From assembly GCA_035486135.1 (NCBI GenBank), contig DATHNI010000113.1, positions 1 through 17,674 of the forward strand: 17,674 nucleotides of DNA, written 5' to 3'. Source of the stretch: JASHVB01 sp035486135 (lineage in GTDB: Bacteria > Pseudomonadota > Alphaproteobacteria > Acetobacterales > Acetobacteraceae). The first letter of the stretch is position 1, and the number at the start of each line of letters is the position of its first letter. The notes under the pieces were generated by a model. That model saw only the letters and a program-made list of their open reading frames with translations. It did not search any database and had not been told where the DNA came from. A program made the position numbers and the translations under genes. This document shows, one piece after another, positions 7,536 to 14,460 of this stretch.

Positions 7536-7724
7536 CGAGGCGCGGCAGCGGCGAGGGTGAGGCTGCAACGGTTCACCGCCGGTCCTGGCGCGGGCCGGAC
7601 TGGAGCCTGGGATTGGACTTGGTTGCACCGGCGCCGGCAGTGCGGTGACAACGGTGCCAGTGCCAACCTACAGCGCCTCCGGCGCCATGATACCAGCCCG
7701 CGTTGTCATCCGACGCTCGGCAAG

Positions 7725-7755
7725 ATGCCACGCATCAGGCGACATGCCACGCATC
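7725..7755. repeat. Duplicated 12-base motif
   Basis: ATGCCACGCATC occurs at 7725-7736 and 7744-7755, spaced by seven bases, just before the large palindrome. It lies in the gene-free 7502-7985 stretch, in which I see only repeats and no plausible protein. Confidence 0.7.
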
Positions 7756-7764
7756 GTCGTGTCA

Positions 7765-7843
7765 TGGCCGGCGAAGGCCGGCCACCCACGACTTTGCCGC
7801 GTGCAACAAAGGAAAGTCGTGGGCGGCCGGCCTTCGCCGGCCA
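7765..7843. repeat. Dispersed palindromic element, copy A
   Basis: Arms of 31 bases (7765-7795 and 7813-7843) pair with one mismatch around a 17-base loop. The arm contains GGCGAAGGCCGGCC followed by CCCACGACTTT. The inner arms and the loop start TGCCGCGTG closely match the palindrome at 11924-12033, so both are copies of one REP/MITE-like family. It sits in the gap between the CoA-transferase and arsM stops, which are convergent. Confidence 0.85.
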
Positions 7844-7897
7844 ACGGAACGCGCGTGCCACGTTGTCCGGACGTCAGTATTTTCGCGGCCTGGTATA

Positions 7898-7951
7898 AGC
7901 CCGGCCGGTTTCATCAGCCCGGCCGGTTTCATGAGCGCGGCCAGCGTCATA
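7898..7951. repeat. Three 18-base tandem units, third diverged
   Basis: AGCCCGGCCGGTTTCATC (7898-7915) is followed by a copy differing only in the last base (7916-7933) and a more diverged copy (7934-7951). It ends 34 bases from the arsM stop. On the minus strand it would encode a repeating LMKPAG, but I see no real gene there. Confidence 0.8.
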
Positions 7952-7985
7952 TGCGGCGGACCCGTACCAGGGGGCGAACCCCGCG

Positions 7986-8840
7986 TCAGGTGCAGCAACT
8001 GGTCGTGCAGCATGCGGCCGCGTCGCCGGTGCCCGGCTTGCGCGCCTCGATGATCGCCGAGGCTACGTAGTTCTCGATGCCGCGACCTGGCGCCCAGCTT
8101 GCCACAAGTTCGCGGCTTTCGGGCTTCACCGTCACCCGCACGTCCCGGAAGCCGGCTTCGCGCAGCCAGGTCTCGAGATCGCCCACGGGTGCCGCGCCGG
8201 CGACGCAGCCGCACAGCAGGGCGCGGTCCGCCGCGAGGTCCTCCGGCAGGGATTTCGTGTTCACCACGTCGGAGATCGCCACCCGGCCGCCCGGCTTCAG
8301 CACGCGGAACGCCTCGCGGAACACCTGCGCCTTGTCGGGCACGAGGTTCACCACGCAGTTCGACAGGATCACGTCTGCCGTGTCGTCGCCGATCGGCAAA
8401 TGCTCCAACTCGCCCAGGCGGAATTCGACGTTGGCCGCGCCGAACCGTGCTGCGTTGGCGCGCGCCTTGGCCAGCATCTCATGCGTCATATCGACGCCGA
8501 TCACGCGCCCGGTCGCACCAACCTGGCGCGCGGCGAGCAAGCAGTCGAAGCCGGCCCCGCTGCCGAGGTCCACGACGACCTCGCCGGCCTGCATGGCCGC
8601 GATGGCCTGGGGATTGCCGCAGCCCAGGCCGAGATTCGCGCCTTCCGGCACGGCCGCCAGTTCGTCGTCGGAATATCCCATGACGCGTGCCTTGCCGTCG
8701 GCGGCCGGCGCGGTGGTCACGCCGCAGCACGACGACGCGGCCGGTGCGCAGCGGTCGGCGGCCTCGCCCACCGCGATGCCGCCGTAGCGGGCGCGCACCA
8801 TTTCCTTGATCTCCGAGGATTCGAAAAGCGTGTTTGACAT
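7986..8840 (-). CDS. arsM: Arsenite S-adenosylmethionine methyltransferase ArsM
   Basis: Cytosolic enzyme that methylates As(III) with SAM, giving volatile or exportable methylarsenicals. The 284-aa protein has the Rossmann SAM site VVDLGSGAGFD (89-99), then VIGVDMTHEML. The As(III)-binding cysteines expected from CmArsM/CrArsM are present: Cys74 in GLGCGNP, Cys162 in SNCVVN and Cys212 in CGCVAGA, with an N-terminal CC at 38-39 as the possible fourth. The C-terminus ends in two further Cys pairs (277-278 and 282-283), common in bacterial ArsM. The start at 8840 is three bases after the arsR stop, so arsR and arsM form one tight operon. Confidence 0.95.
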   Translation of the reverse strand: MSNTLFESSEIKEMVRARYGGIAVGEAADRCAPAASSCCGVTTAPAADGKARVMGYSDDELAAVPEGANLGLGCGNPQAIAAMQAGEVVVDLGSGAGFDCLLAARQVGATGRVIGVDMTHEMLAKARANAARFGAANVEFRLGELEHLPIGDDTADVILSNCVVNLVPDKAQVFREAFRVLKPGGRVAISDVVNTKSLPEDLAADRALLCGCVAGAAPVGDLETWLREAGFRDVRVTVKPESRELVASWAPGRGIENYVASAIIEARKPGTGDAAACCTTSCCT

Positions 8841-8843
8841 GGC

Positions 8844-9203
8844 TCAGGCGCTCCTGGTTGGCGGCCGCATGCGCGGAGTGTCCGTTTCCGGCTGACAGAT
8901 TGGCAGGCACTGGTTTGTGGGACGACCGCAGCAGTTCTCGGTCAGGTAGAACAGCAGCGCATTCATGGTGGGATATTCGGCCGCGTAGATCAGCGACCTG
9001 CCATTGCGTGTGAACCTCACGAGGCCCGCGTTCTTCAGTTCTTTCAGATGGAACGCGAGGGTCGCTGATGGCAGGCCAAGTTGCTCGCCGATGTGGCCGG
9101 CGGGCATGCCCGCGGTGCCGGCCTGCACCAGCAGGCGGTAGATATCGAGGCGCGATTCCTGCGCGAGGGCGGCCAAGGCGGCCAGTGCTGCCGTTTTCTC
9201 CAT
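8844..9203 (-). CDS. arsR: ArsR-family arsenic-responsive repressor
   Basis: A 119-aa winged-helix repressor expected to leave DNA when it binds As(III). The HTH spans about residues 33-62 (AGHIGEQLGLPSATLAFHLK), followed by the wing with GRSLIYAAEY. The classical ELCVC arsenic site of the recognition helix is absent. Instead cysteines cluster at the C-terminus: Cys91-Cys92, Cys99 and Cys103, resembling the C-terminal CC-x5-C site described for Acidithiobacillus ferrooxidans ArsR. I chose ATG 9203 because the protein begins with the usual helix there; the in-frame ATG at 9254 adds 17 residues that would cover the putative promoter. It is the first gene of arsRM. Confidence 0.9.
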   Translation of the reverse strand: MEKTAALAALAALAQESRLDIYRLLVQAGTAGMPAGHIGEQLGLPSATLAFHLKELKNAGLVRFTRNGRSLIYAAEYPTMNALLFYLTENCCGRPTNQCLPICQPETDTPRMRPPTRSA

Positions 9204-9210
9204 TTCTCTG

Positions 9211-9239
9211 GAAATATCGAAATTGACGGCCGGTGTCAA
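9211..9239 (-). promoter_or_regulatory. Candidate arsRM promoter and ArsR operator
   Basis: On the minus strand a perfect -35 box TTGACA (9239-9234) is followed, after 17 bases, by a weak TATTTC (9216-9211); a GATATT with 15-base spacing is an alternative. TTGAC-N7-GTCAA (9223-9239) is a dyad, and ATTTCGATATTTC overlaps the -10 region and resembles half of reported ArsR operators. If right, the leader is very short. Confidence 0.4.
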
Positions 9240-9254
9240 GGCCGCGCCGCCCAA

Positions 9255-9332
9255 CGGTTAGGGAGACATCAGTGTCCCGGCGGTCAGGGAGACATCAGTG
9301 GCCCGCCCGTCAGGCGCGCATCAGTGGATCAA
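9255..9332. repeat. Three 26-base tandem units including the chrA stop codon
   Basis: Units at 9255-9280, 9281-9306 and 9307-9332. The first two match at 23 of 26 positions and the third is more diverged (17 of 26 against unit two). All share CATCAGTG; in the third unit this holds the last codons and stop of chrA (minus strand), so the outer units look like duplications of the gene end. Confidence 0.8.
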
Positions 9333-10517
9333 CGCCAGGCCGGCGCCGGCGGCGGCCGACAGCGCCACGACGACGAGCGGTGGCGCCCGCCACACGATCA
9401 GCAAAACGAAGCCGGTCACGGCAACGGCAAAGTCGGTCCCACTTTGCACGGCGCTGGTCCATACCGGGCTGTAGAGTGCCATGCCGAGCAAGCCGACCAC
9501 GGCAGCGTTGATGCCTCGCATCGCGGCTTGCGCTCCCTGGCCGGTGCGCAAGGCGTGCCAAAACGGCAGCGTGCCCACCAGCGCAAGGATCCCCGGCAGG
9601 AAGATCGCCACCAGTGCGACCATGGCGCCCGCTACGCCGCCCGGGCCGGCACCGGCCACCGCCCCAAGATAGGCGGCAAAGGTGAACAACGGGCCGGGCA
9701 CAGCCTGTGCTGCTCCGTAGCCCGCCAGGAACGTATTGTCGGAAACCCATCCGGGCACCACGACGGCATCGCGCAGCAGTGGCAGCACGACGTGCCCGCC
9801 TCCGAAGACAAGCGCACCTGAACGGTAGAAGGCATCCCACAGCGCAAGCGTGGTGTTGCGCACCGGTGCGAACGACAGGACCAGAAGGAGAAGAACCAGA
9901 CTGAGGCAGGCGAACCCCACACGGCGCGAGACAGGCAGCACAATATCATCGGCCATTGCCGCGGCCTCGCCTCGACAGACTATCAGTCCCGCAATCCCGC
10001 CCACGATAATCGTGGCAACCTGGCCGAGCGAACCGGGAACCAGCGTCATGAGAATGAGGGCAAGTGTCGCAATCGACGCCCGCTGTCTGTCGGGGCATAG
10101 ACTACGCGCCATACCCAACACGGCCTGTGCGACAATCGCGACGGCCACCAGCTTCAGGCCGTGCAACAAGCCGGCACCCAAGGGCGAGTCTGCGATCGTG
10201 CCGGCACCATAGGCGAACAGAACCAGCAGAATCGCGGACGGCAAGGTGAAGCCGATCCAGGCCGCCAGGCCACCCAGATATCCGCCCCGCATCAGCCCAA
10301 TTGCAAATCCCGTTTGGCTCGAGGCCGGCCCCGGCAGAAATTGGCAAAGCGCCACGAGATCGACATAGGCGCGGTCGCTCAGCCACCGGCGCCGATCGAC
10401 GAATTCCGCGCGGAAATAGCCCAGGTGGGCGATCGGTCCGCCGAACGAGGTCAAGCCGAGTTTCAGAAACGCCGCGAAAACCTCATTGGGAGTTCCCTGG
10501 ACTGGCGTCTCGCTCAT
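9321..10517 (-). CDS. chrA: Chromate transporter ChrA (long, two-domain type)
   Basis: Inner-membrane CHR-family protein that exports chromate. The 398-aa chain holds two homologous halves, each with the family signature. The first half has FGGPIAHLGYFRAEFV (25-40) and QFLPGPASSQTGFAIG. The second has VFGGGHVVLPLLRD and AQAVPGPLFTFAAYLGA. About ten to twelve hydrophobic segments are visible. Length is typical of the long-chain group. The start ATG lies within the 3' end of the padR gene (35-base overlap), so translation is probably coupled and expression under that regulator. Sulfate-like anions as substrates cannot be excluded. Confidence 0.93.
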   Translation of the reverse strand: MSETPVQGTPNEVFAAFLKLGLTSFGGPIAHLGYFRAEFVDRRRWLSDRAYVDLVALCQFLPGPASSQTGFAIGLMRGGYLGGLAAWIGFTLPSAILLVLFAYGAGTIADSPLGAGLLHGLKLVAVAIVAQAVLGMARSLCPDRQRASIATLALILMTLVPGSLGQVATIIVGGIAGLIVCRGEAAAMADDIVLPVSRRVGFACLSLVLLLLVLSFAPVRNTTLALWDAFYRSGALVFGGGHVVLPLLRDAVVVPGWVSDNTFLAGYGAAQAVPGPLFTFAAYLGAVAGAGPGGVAGAMVALVAIFLPGILALVGTLPFWHALRTGQGAQAAMRGINAAVVGLLGMALYSPVWTSAVQSGTDFAVAVTGFVLLIVWRAPPLVVVALSAAAGAGLALIH

Positions 10518-10839
10518 CGGACGCCTCGTTTCCCTGCGATGGTCCGAACGCTTCGCCGATGAATTCTCGCACGCGCAGCTTTGCCACCATGAGACCGCGC
10601 AAGCCGAACTCGGTTGCCCGATAGAACTTGCGCGTCGAGCGTCCCACGCGTTCCACGCGTGAGGTCAGATAGCCACGCAGCTCCATGGTGTGGAGCATCG
10701 GGTAGAGAGTGCCGGGACTGAGTCGGTAGCCGTGCCTGGCAAGTTCGTCGATCATCCACTGGCCATAGATTTCGTGCTCGGCGGCATGGTGCAAGACGTG
10801 CAGCCTGACGAATCCCGCAAGGAGGTCGTGATGCTCCAT
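10483..10839 (-). CDS. PadR-family transcriptional regulator
   Basis: A 118-aa winged-helix repressor. The PadR core is clear: an N-terminal helix region with FVRLHVLHHAAEHEIYGQWM, ELARHGYRLSPGTLYPMLHT (33-52) as the recognition helix, then LRGYLTSRVERVGRSTRKFY forming the wing, and a short C-terminal dimerisation helix. The C-terminal tail after about residue 98 is charged and lies in the overlap with chrA. Genome context makes it the likely regulator of the chromate transporter, in place of the better known ChrB. A 9-base inverted repeat lies 23 bases upstream of its start. The inducer is unknown. Confidence 0.9.
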   Translation of the reverse strand: MEHHDLLAGFVRLHVLHHAAEHEIYGQWMIDELARHGYRLSPGTLYPMLHTMELRGYLTSRVERVGRSTRKFYRATEFGLRGLMVAKLRVREFIGEAFGPSQGNEASDERDASPGNSQ

Positions 10840-10856
10840 GGCCCGGCTTCATTCTG

Positions 10857-10897
10857 ATTATCCACTATCGGAAAACGGTATCGAAACGCGATAGTGG
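10857..10897 (-). promoter_or_regulatory. Candidate padR-chrA operator/promoter
   Basis: CCACTATCG (10862-10870) and CGATAGTGG (10889-10897) form a perfect inverted repeat whose centres are 27 bases apart, about two and a half helical turns. On the minus strand a -10-like GATAAT (10862-10857) abuts the proximal half-site, so a bound repressor would block it. A -35 box is not clear. Being in the divergent gap, it could also affect the hydratase gene. Confidence 0.5.
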
Positions 10898-11093
10898 TTT
10901 GATGCGGGAGCGGCGTCAACCTCAGATGCTTGACCCGGACGCCGCAAGCAGGGTGCCCCCGCAAGCGCCGCCGGCCTTGGCCTCGCAGAGCAATTGGGCG
11001 GAAGACAAAAGGCCGGGGCGGGGTAGAGGCTTGGCCTGGGTTGCCGCCACGCGCCGCGCCGCTACGATGCAGCGGAACCGGGAGGGGGGCCGC

Positions 11094-11870
11094 ATGACCC
11101 ACGAATACTGCATCGTCCAGGACGAAGGCCATGTCCGCATTGTCACCCTAAATCGCCCGGAGGTTCTGAACGCCCTGCACGCCGACGCCAATGACGAACT
11201 CGCCGCGGTCTGGGACGAATTCGCCGCGAACGATGGCCTATGGGTCGGCATCATCACCGGCGCCGGCGACCGTGCGTTCTCCGCCGGCAACGACCTGAAG
11301 GTGCAGGCGGCGGCCAAGCGCCGGCCGAACGGACCAAACGGGTTCGCCGGCATCACGCATCGCTTTGGCCTCGACAAGCCGCTGATCGCCGCAGTGAACG
11401 GCTGGGCGATGGGCGGAGGCTTCGAAACCGCGCTCGCCTGTGACATCATCATTGCCGCCGAGAACGCGCTCTTCGCGCTGCCCGAGCCACGCGTCGGGCT
11501 GATCGCCGGTGGCGGCGGCGTGCACCGCCTGCCGCGCAGCATCCCGATGAAGCAGGCGATGGGCATGATCCTCACCGGCCGGCGAGTGACCGCGCGCGAG
11601 GGCTTCGAGTTAGGTTTCATCACCGAAATAGTGCCGCAGGGCCAGGCCCTGGAAGCGGCGAAGCGCTGGGCGGGGATGATCCTGGAATGCTCGCCGAAAG
11701 CGGTGCGGGCGTCGAAACAGGCGGTGTATCGCGGGCTGGACATGCCGACGCTGGAACAGGCGATGCGCACGGTGTTTCCGGCGCAGCAGGAGAATATTGA
11801 AAGCCAGGACTACATTGAAGGCCCGCGGGCGTTCGCGGAAAAGCGCAGGCCGGACTGGAAGAACAAGTGA
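11094..11870 (+). CDS. Enoyl-CoA hydratase/isomerase family protein
   Basis: A 258-aa crotonase-fold enzyme acting on acyl-CoA thioesters. Family features: LNRPEVLNAL (19-28), the first oxyanion-hole strand AFSAGNDLK (61-69), and AAVNGWAMGGGFETALACD (99-117), which supplies the second backbone amide. Glu111 and Glu131 (in ALPEPRVGLIAGGGG) match the two catalytic glutamates of crotonase, so hydratase activity is plausible. The AGNDLK form and length resemble carnitinyl-CoA dehydratase-like members, but the substrate is not determinable. I chose ATG 11094 because a GGAGGGGGG box lies just upstream and the fold starts there; an in-frame ATG at 10899 adds a low-quality extension. It is transcribed divergently from padR. 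Confidence 0.92.
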   Translation: MTHEYCIVQDEGHVRIVTLNRPEVLNALHADANDELAAVWDEFAANDGLWVGIITGAGDRAFSAGNDLKVQAAAKRRPNGPNGFAGITHRFGLDKPLIAAVNGWAMGGGFETALACDIIIAAENALFALPEPRVGLIAGGGGVHRLPRSIPMKQAMGMILTGRRVTAREGFELGFITEIVPQGQALEAAKRWAGMILECSPKAVRASKQAVYRGLDMPTLEQAMRTVFPAQQENIESQDYIEGPRAFAEKRRPDWKNK

Positions 11871-11923
11871 GAACCTGTCATTGCGACGACCGCTGCGCGC
11901 CTAACAAGCAACAACCAGTTGTG

Positions 11924-12033
11924 CCGGCCTCCCACGTCATGGCGGGCGAAGGCCCGCCATCCACGACTATGCTGCGTGTGGCCAGGCAAGTCGTGGATGG
12001 TAGGCCTTCGCCCCCCATGACGTGGGAGGCCGG
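11924..12033. repeat. Dispersed palindromic element, copy B
   Basis: Arms of 45 bases (11924-11968 and 11989-12033) pair with three mismatches around a 20-base loop. The arm runs from CCGGCCTCCCACGTCATGG through GGGCGAAGGCC to CCATCCACGACT. The inner 30 bases and the loop start (TGCTGCGTG) match copy A at 7765-7843. It occupies most of the 243-base gap between the hydratase stop and the first cupin gene; nothing else is evident there. Confidence 0.88.
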
Positions 12034-12113
12034 GTCGCTGCGTCAGTTTCATTCAGGGCGGGTCGGCCCGCCGGCCGGTGGTCAACTCGCGATGCCACAT
12101 TGGAGGTCATCAG

Positions 12114-12470
12114 ATGCCGATGCGCGTGCATAATCTATACGAAGATGCCAACGGTGAATCGCACTGGCGCGACATCCAGGTCGAATGGGTGGAGGAAAAC
12201 GAAGCGGGCAAGCTGTCGGCGCGCCAGGCGGCGACCGGCATCATCTTCCGCCAGACCCAGGCAGAGCACGACCGGCCCTGGCATCCGGCGCCACGGCGGC
12301 AATACATCATCAACCTCGACGCCGGCGTGCAGCTTACCGCAAGCGACGGCGAGGCGCGGGTGATCGGCGCCGGCGAGGTGGTGCTGGTCGAGGACACCTC
12401 CGGCAAGGGACATCTGTCGAAGTCGGTGAACAACCAGATGCGGCACTCGATCTTCGTGCCGATCGAATAG
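12114..12470 (+). CDS. Cupin-like small protein, first of a tandem pair
   Basis: A 118-aa protein with the compact beta-rich pattern of a single-domain cupin. Visible are HWRDI (16-21 region), TGIIFRQT, WHPAPRRQYIINLDAGVQL, DGEARVIGAGEVVLVED and GKGHLSKS, matching the successive strands and glycine turns of the barrel. Histidines at WHP and GKGH could bind a metal, as in cupins, but the usual HxH motif is not complete. A GGAGG box (12102-12106) seven bases before ATG 12114 decides that start; its paralog aligns from the next Met (12120). Function is unknown. It shares about 85 of 116 aligned residues with the next gene, by hand count. Confidence 0.85.
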   Translation: MPMRVHNLYEDANGESHWRDIQVEWVEENEAGKLSARQAATGIIFRQTQAEHDRPWHPAPRRQYIINLDAGVQLTASDGEARVIGAGEVVLVEDTSGKGHLSKSVNNQMRHSIFVPIE

Positions 12471-12483
12471 GAGGAAACCAACC

Positions 12484-12834
12484 ATGCGAATTCATAACAT
12501 CTACGTGGACGATGCCGGCGAAACCCATTGGCGCGACATCGAGGTCGAGTGGGTGGAGGAACGCAACGGCAGCAAGCTGTCGAAGCGCCTGCCGGCGACC
12601 GGCATCATCTTCCGCGAGACCTCGGGCGATTACGACCTGAGCTGGCACCCGGCGCCGCGGCGGCAATACATCATCAACCTCGACGGCGGCGTGCAGATCA
12701 CCGCCAGCGACGGCGAGGCGCGGCAGATCGGCGCCGGCGAGGTGATCCTGGTCGAGGACGTGCGCGGCAAGGGGCATCTGTCGAAGTCGATCGGCGGCCA
12801 GATGCGCCACTCGATCTTCGTGCCGGTGGAGTGA
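12484..12834 (+). CDS. Cupin-like small protein, second of a tandem pair
   Basis: A 116-aa paralog of the preceding product, aligning without gaps from MRIHNIYVD to the end (HSIFVPVE). The core WHPAPRRQYIINLDGGVQ and the GKGHLSKS loop are nearly unchanged, while residues 27-51 vary most. The AGGAGG box (12469-12474) overlaps the stop codon of the first gene and the ATG is 13 bases after that stop, so the two form an operon. Both copies look intact. The pair arose by tandem duplication; different ligand preference in the variable loop is possible but only inferred. Confidence 0.85.
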   Translation: MRIHNIYVDDAGETHWRDIEVEWVEERNGSKLSKRLPATGIIFRETSGDYDLSWHPAPRRQYIINLDGGVQITASDGEARQIGAGEVILVEDVRGKGHLSKSIGGQMRHSIFVPVE

Positions 12835-12916
12835 CCGCGCGGCGGCTGGTCGCGATCAGTCGCAGGGGGCAAGCCGGGACAGCCCGGGCGGGGCGTCGTC
12901 ACCGGTCAGGCGGCGC

Positions 12917-13069
12917 TCAATAGCCTCCGCCGGACGGGCCGGTATTGGGGAGCGGCTTGGCGTTGGCGTGTTGCGGGTCGGGACTGGCCGGAGGAGCAGC
13001 GGGCGCGCAGGCGGTCAATGCGACCGCCAGCGTCGCCAGGACCAACAGCAGTGGTGCGACTGACCTCAT
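12917..13069 (-). CDS. Small 50-aa lipoprotein
   Basis: A short gene hidden in a long open frame. From ATG 13069 it encodes a textbook lipoprotein signal: MRS, a hydrophobic run VAPLLLVLATLAVALTAC with lipobox LTAC (Cys21), then a 29-residue Pro/Ala-rich tail ending in GPSGGGY. An AAGGGG box lies eight to nine bases upstream of the ATG on the minus strand. The mature peptide is too short for a fold; a small outer-membrane or periplasmic anchor is likely. It is divergent from the GlcG/HbpS gene and convergent with the cupin pair. I do not recognise a family. Confidence 0.7.
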   Translation of the reverse strand: MRSVAPLLLVLATLAVALTACAPAAPPASPDPQHANAKPLPNTGPSGGGY

Positions 13070-13207
13070 GGTCTTGCCCCTTCTTGTCACGGGTTCCACG
13101 ATGCAGGACGTCGGCCGGTTGCGATTATTCCCCCACCAGCGCGTCACACCAGGTGCGTTGCGCCGCGGGAAATTGCTCCAGCATGGCCGCGCGGGAGGAC
13201 AACGAGC

Positions 13208-13603
13208 ATGGCACTGACACTGGAAGAAGCCAATCGCATCGTCGAAGGCGCATTGGCGAAGGCACGCGAACTCAACATCCGGATCAGCGTCGCGGTGTGC
13301 GACGCCGGCGGCCGCCTGATGGCATTTCAGCGCATGACCAATGCCATCTGGGCGAGCGCGTACGGCAGCCAGGGCAAGGCCGTCGCGTCGGCCGCGTTCG
13401 GCCGTCCCAGCGGCGAGCTGTCCGAACGGGCAAGCCAGCCCACCCCGGCCGGTATCGCTGCCGCGGAGGGAGGCCACATGATCATGGGCCAGGGTGCTGT
13501 GCCGATCCTGCGCGATGGTGTGGTTGAGGGAGCCTGCGGCGTCGGTGGCGGCACCGCGCAGCAGGATGAGGATTGCGCGCGCCGCGGGGTTGCGGCGTTG
13601 TAG
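13208..13603 (+). CDS. GlcG/HbpS family (DUF336) protein
   Basis: A 131-aa protein of the GlcG/HbpS family, some members of which bind haem or act as accessory or sensor subunits. Family features are LTLEEANRIVEGALAKAREL (3-22), the central strand ISVAVCDAGGRLMAFQRM, the GSQGKAVASAAFGRPS helix, and the C-terminal GGVPIL-like AVPILRDGVVEGACGVGGG followed by QQDEDCARRGVAAL. Length is normal and the protein is intact. A GGGAGG box precedes the ATG by about ten bases. No signal peptide is seen, so it is probably cytoplasmic. The hydrolase gene starts 102 bases downstream and may share its transcript. Confidence 0.88.
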   Translation: MALTLEEANRIVEGALAKARELNIRISVAVCDAGGRLMAFQRMTNAIWASAYGSQGKAVASAAFGRPSGELSERASQPTPAGIAAAEGGHMIMGQGAVPILRDGVVEGACGVGGGTAQQDEDCARRGVAAL

Positions 13604-13705
13604 AGCGTCGCGCCGTTTCGGCGCTCGCGATGCCGATGCCGGGAACGCCGCGTGTCCTGGGACCGGCAGGACGAGATCATCTCGAATGACGAAAGGAACC
13701 ACGCC

Positions 13706-14443
13706 ATGCCGAGCTTCGAACACGACGGCGCGCGCATCTATTACGAGGAATACGGTCAGGGCTTCCCTATCCTGACATTTGCTCCCGCCGGCCTGGCCTC
13801 GGTGATCGATGTCTGGCGCCAGCCGATGGCACCGATGAATCCGACCACCGAGTTCGCGGGGCAGTACCGCGTGATTGCGATGGACCAGCGCAACGCCGGC
13901 GGCCAGTCGCGCGCTCCGGTCACGGCGCGGGACGGCTGGGACAGCTACACCGCCGACCACATCGCATTGCTCGATCATCTGCGGATCGATCGGTGCCATC
14001 TGTACGGTCAGTGCATTGGCGGATCGTTCATCCTGAACCTGATCAAGGCGCAGCCGGAGCGGATTGCGTCCGCGGTGCTGGCGCAGCCGATCGGGCGCGT
14101 GGGCGCTCCGGTTACGGAACCAACGCCGCGGTTCCAGGCGTGGGCGGAGTCGCTCAAGGACCATCCGGAGGCGACGGGACAGGTGCTGGATGCGTTTTAT
14201 CGCAATCTGTATGGGCGAGGCTTCGTTTACTGCGTGGATCGCGCGTTTGTCGCGACGGTGCGCACGCCATGCCTGGTGCTGGCCGGCAACGACGAAGCGC
14301 ACCCGTATCCGATTGCGGAGGAGCTGTCGAAATTGCTGCCGAACTGCGAGTTCATCCCTGAGTGGAAGACGGGCGCGGCGCTGGCATCGGCGAGAACGCG
14401 CGTTATGGAATTCCTGGCGAGACACACACCGAAAGCGGCGTGA
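13706..14443 (+). CDS. Alpha/beta hydrolase with cysteine nucleophile
   Basis: A 245-aa alpha/beta-hydrolase-fold protein. The early strands and oxyanion region (PILTFAPAGLASVIDVW, then YRVIAMDQRNAGGQS) are typical. The nucleophile elbow reads LYGQCIGGSF with Cys103 where most members have Ser, as in dienelactone hydrolase. The acid is probably Asp196 in LAGNDEAHP. The usual late His (G-H near residue 225) is missing: the stretch reads FIPEWKTGAAL. His199 is the nearest alternative. Thus activity and substrate are uncertain. I chose ATG 13706, after AAAGGA, since the upstream in-frame ATG (13652) adds residues outside the fold. It is convergent with the MaoC-like gene across the hairpin array. 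Confidence 0.82.
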   Translation: MPSFEHDGARIYYEEYGQGFPILTFAPAGLASVIDVWRQPMAPMNPTTEFAGQYRVIAMDQRNAGGQSRAPVTARDGWDSYTADHIALLDHLRIDRCHLYGQCIGGSFILNLIKAQPERIASAVLAQPIGRVGAPVTEPTPRFQAWAESLKDHPEATGQVLDAFYRNLYGRGFVYCVDRAFVATVRTPCLVLAGNDEAHPYPIAEELSKLLPNCEFIPEWKTGAALASARTRVMEFLARHTPKAA

Positions 14444-14460
14444 GAGGGAGCAAAGGAAGG

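Noticed and set aside
6239..7666. 475-codon minus-strand frame opposite the CoA-transferase
   Set aside because: Antisense shadow of a clear enzyme; His/Ala/Arg-rich with no domains.
7762..8214. Minus-strand frame with repeated LMKPAG over the arsM 3' end
   Set aside because: It overlaps arsM in another frame and the repeat comes from the 18-base tandem DNA units; no start signal.
12873..12888. Possible terminator between the cupin pair and the small lipoprotein
   Set aside because: The stem is only five bases with no T-run, expected by chance at this GC content.
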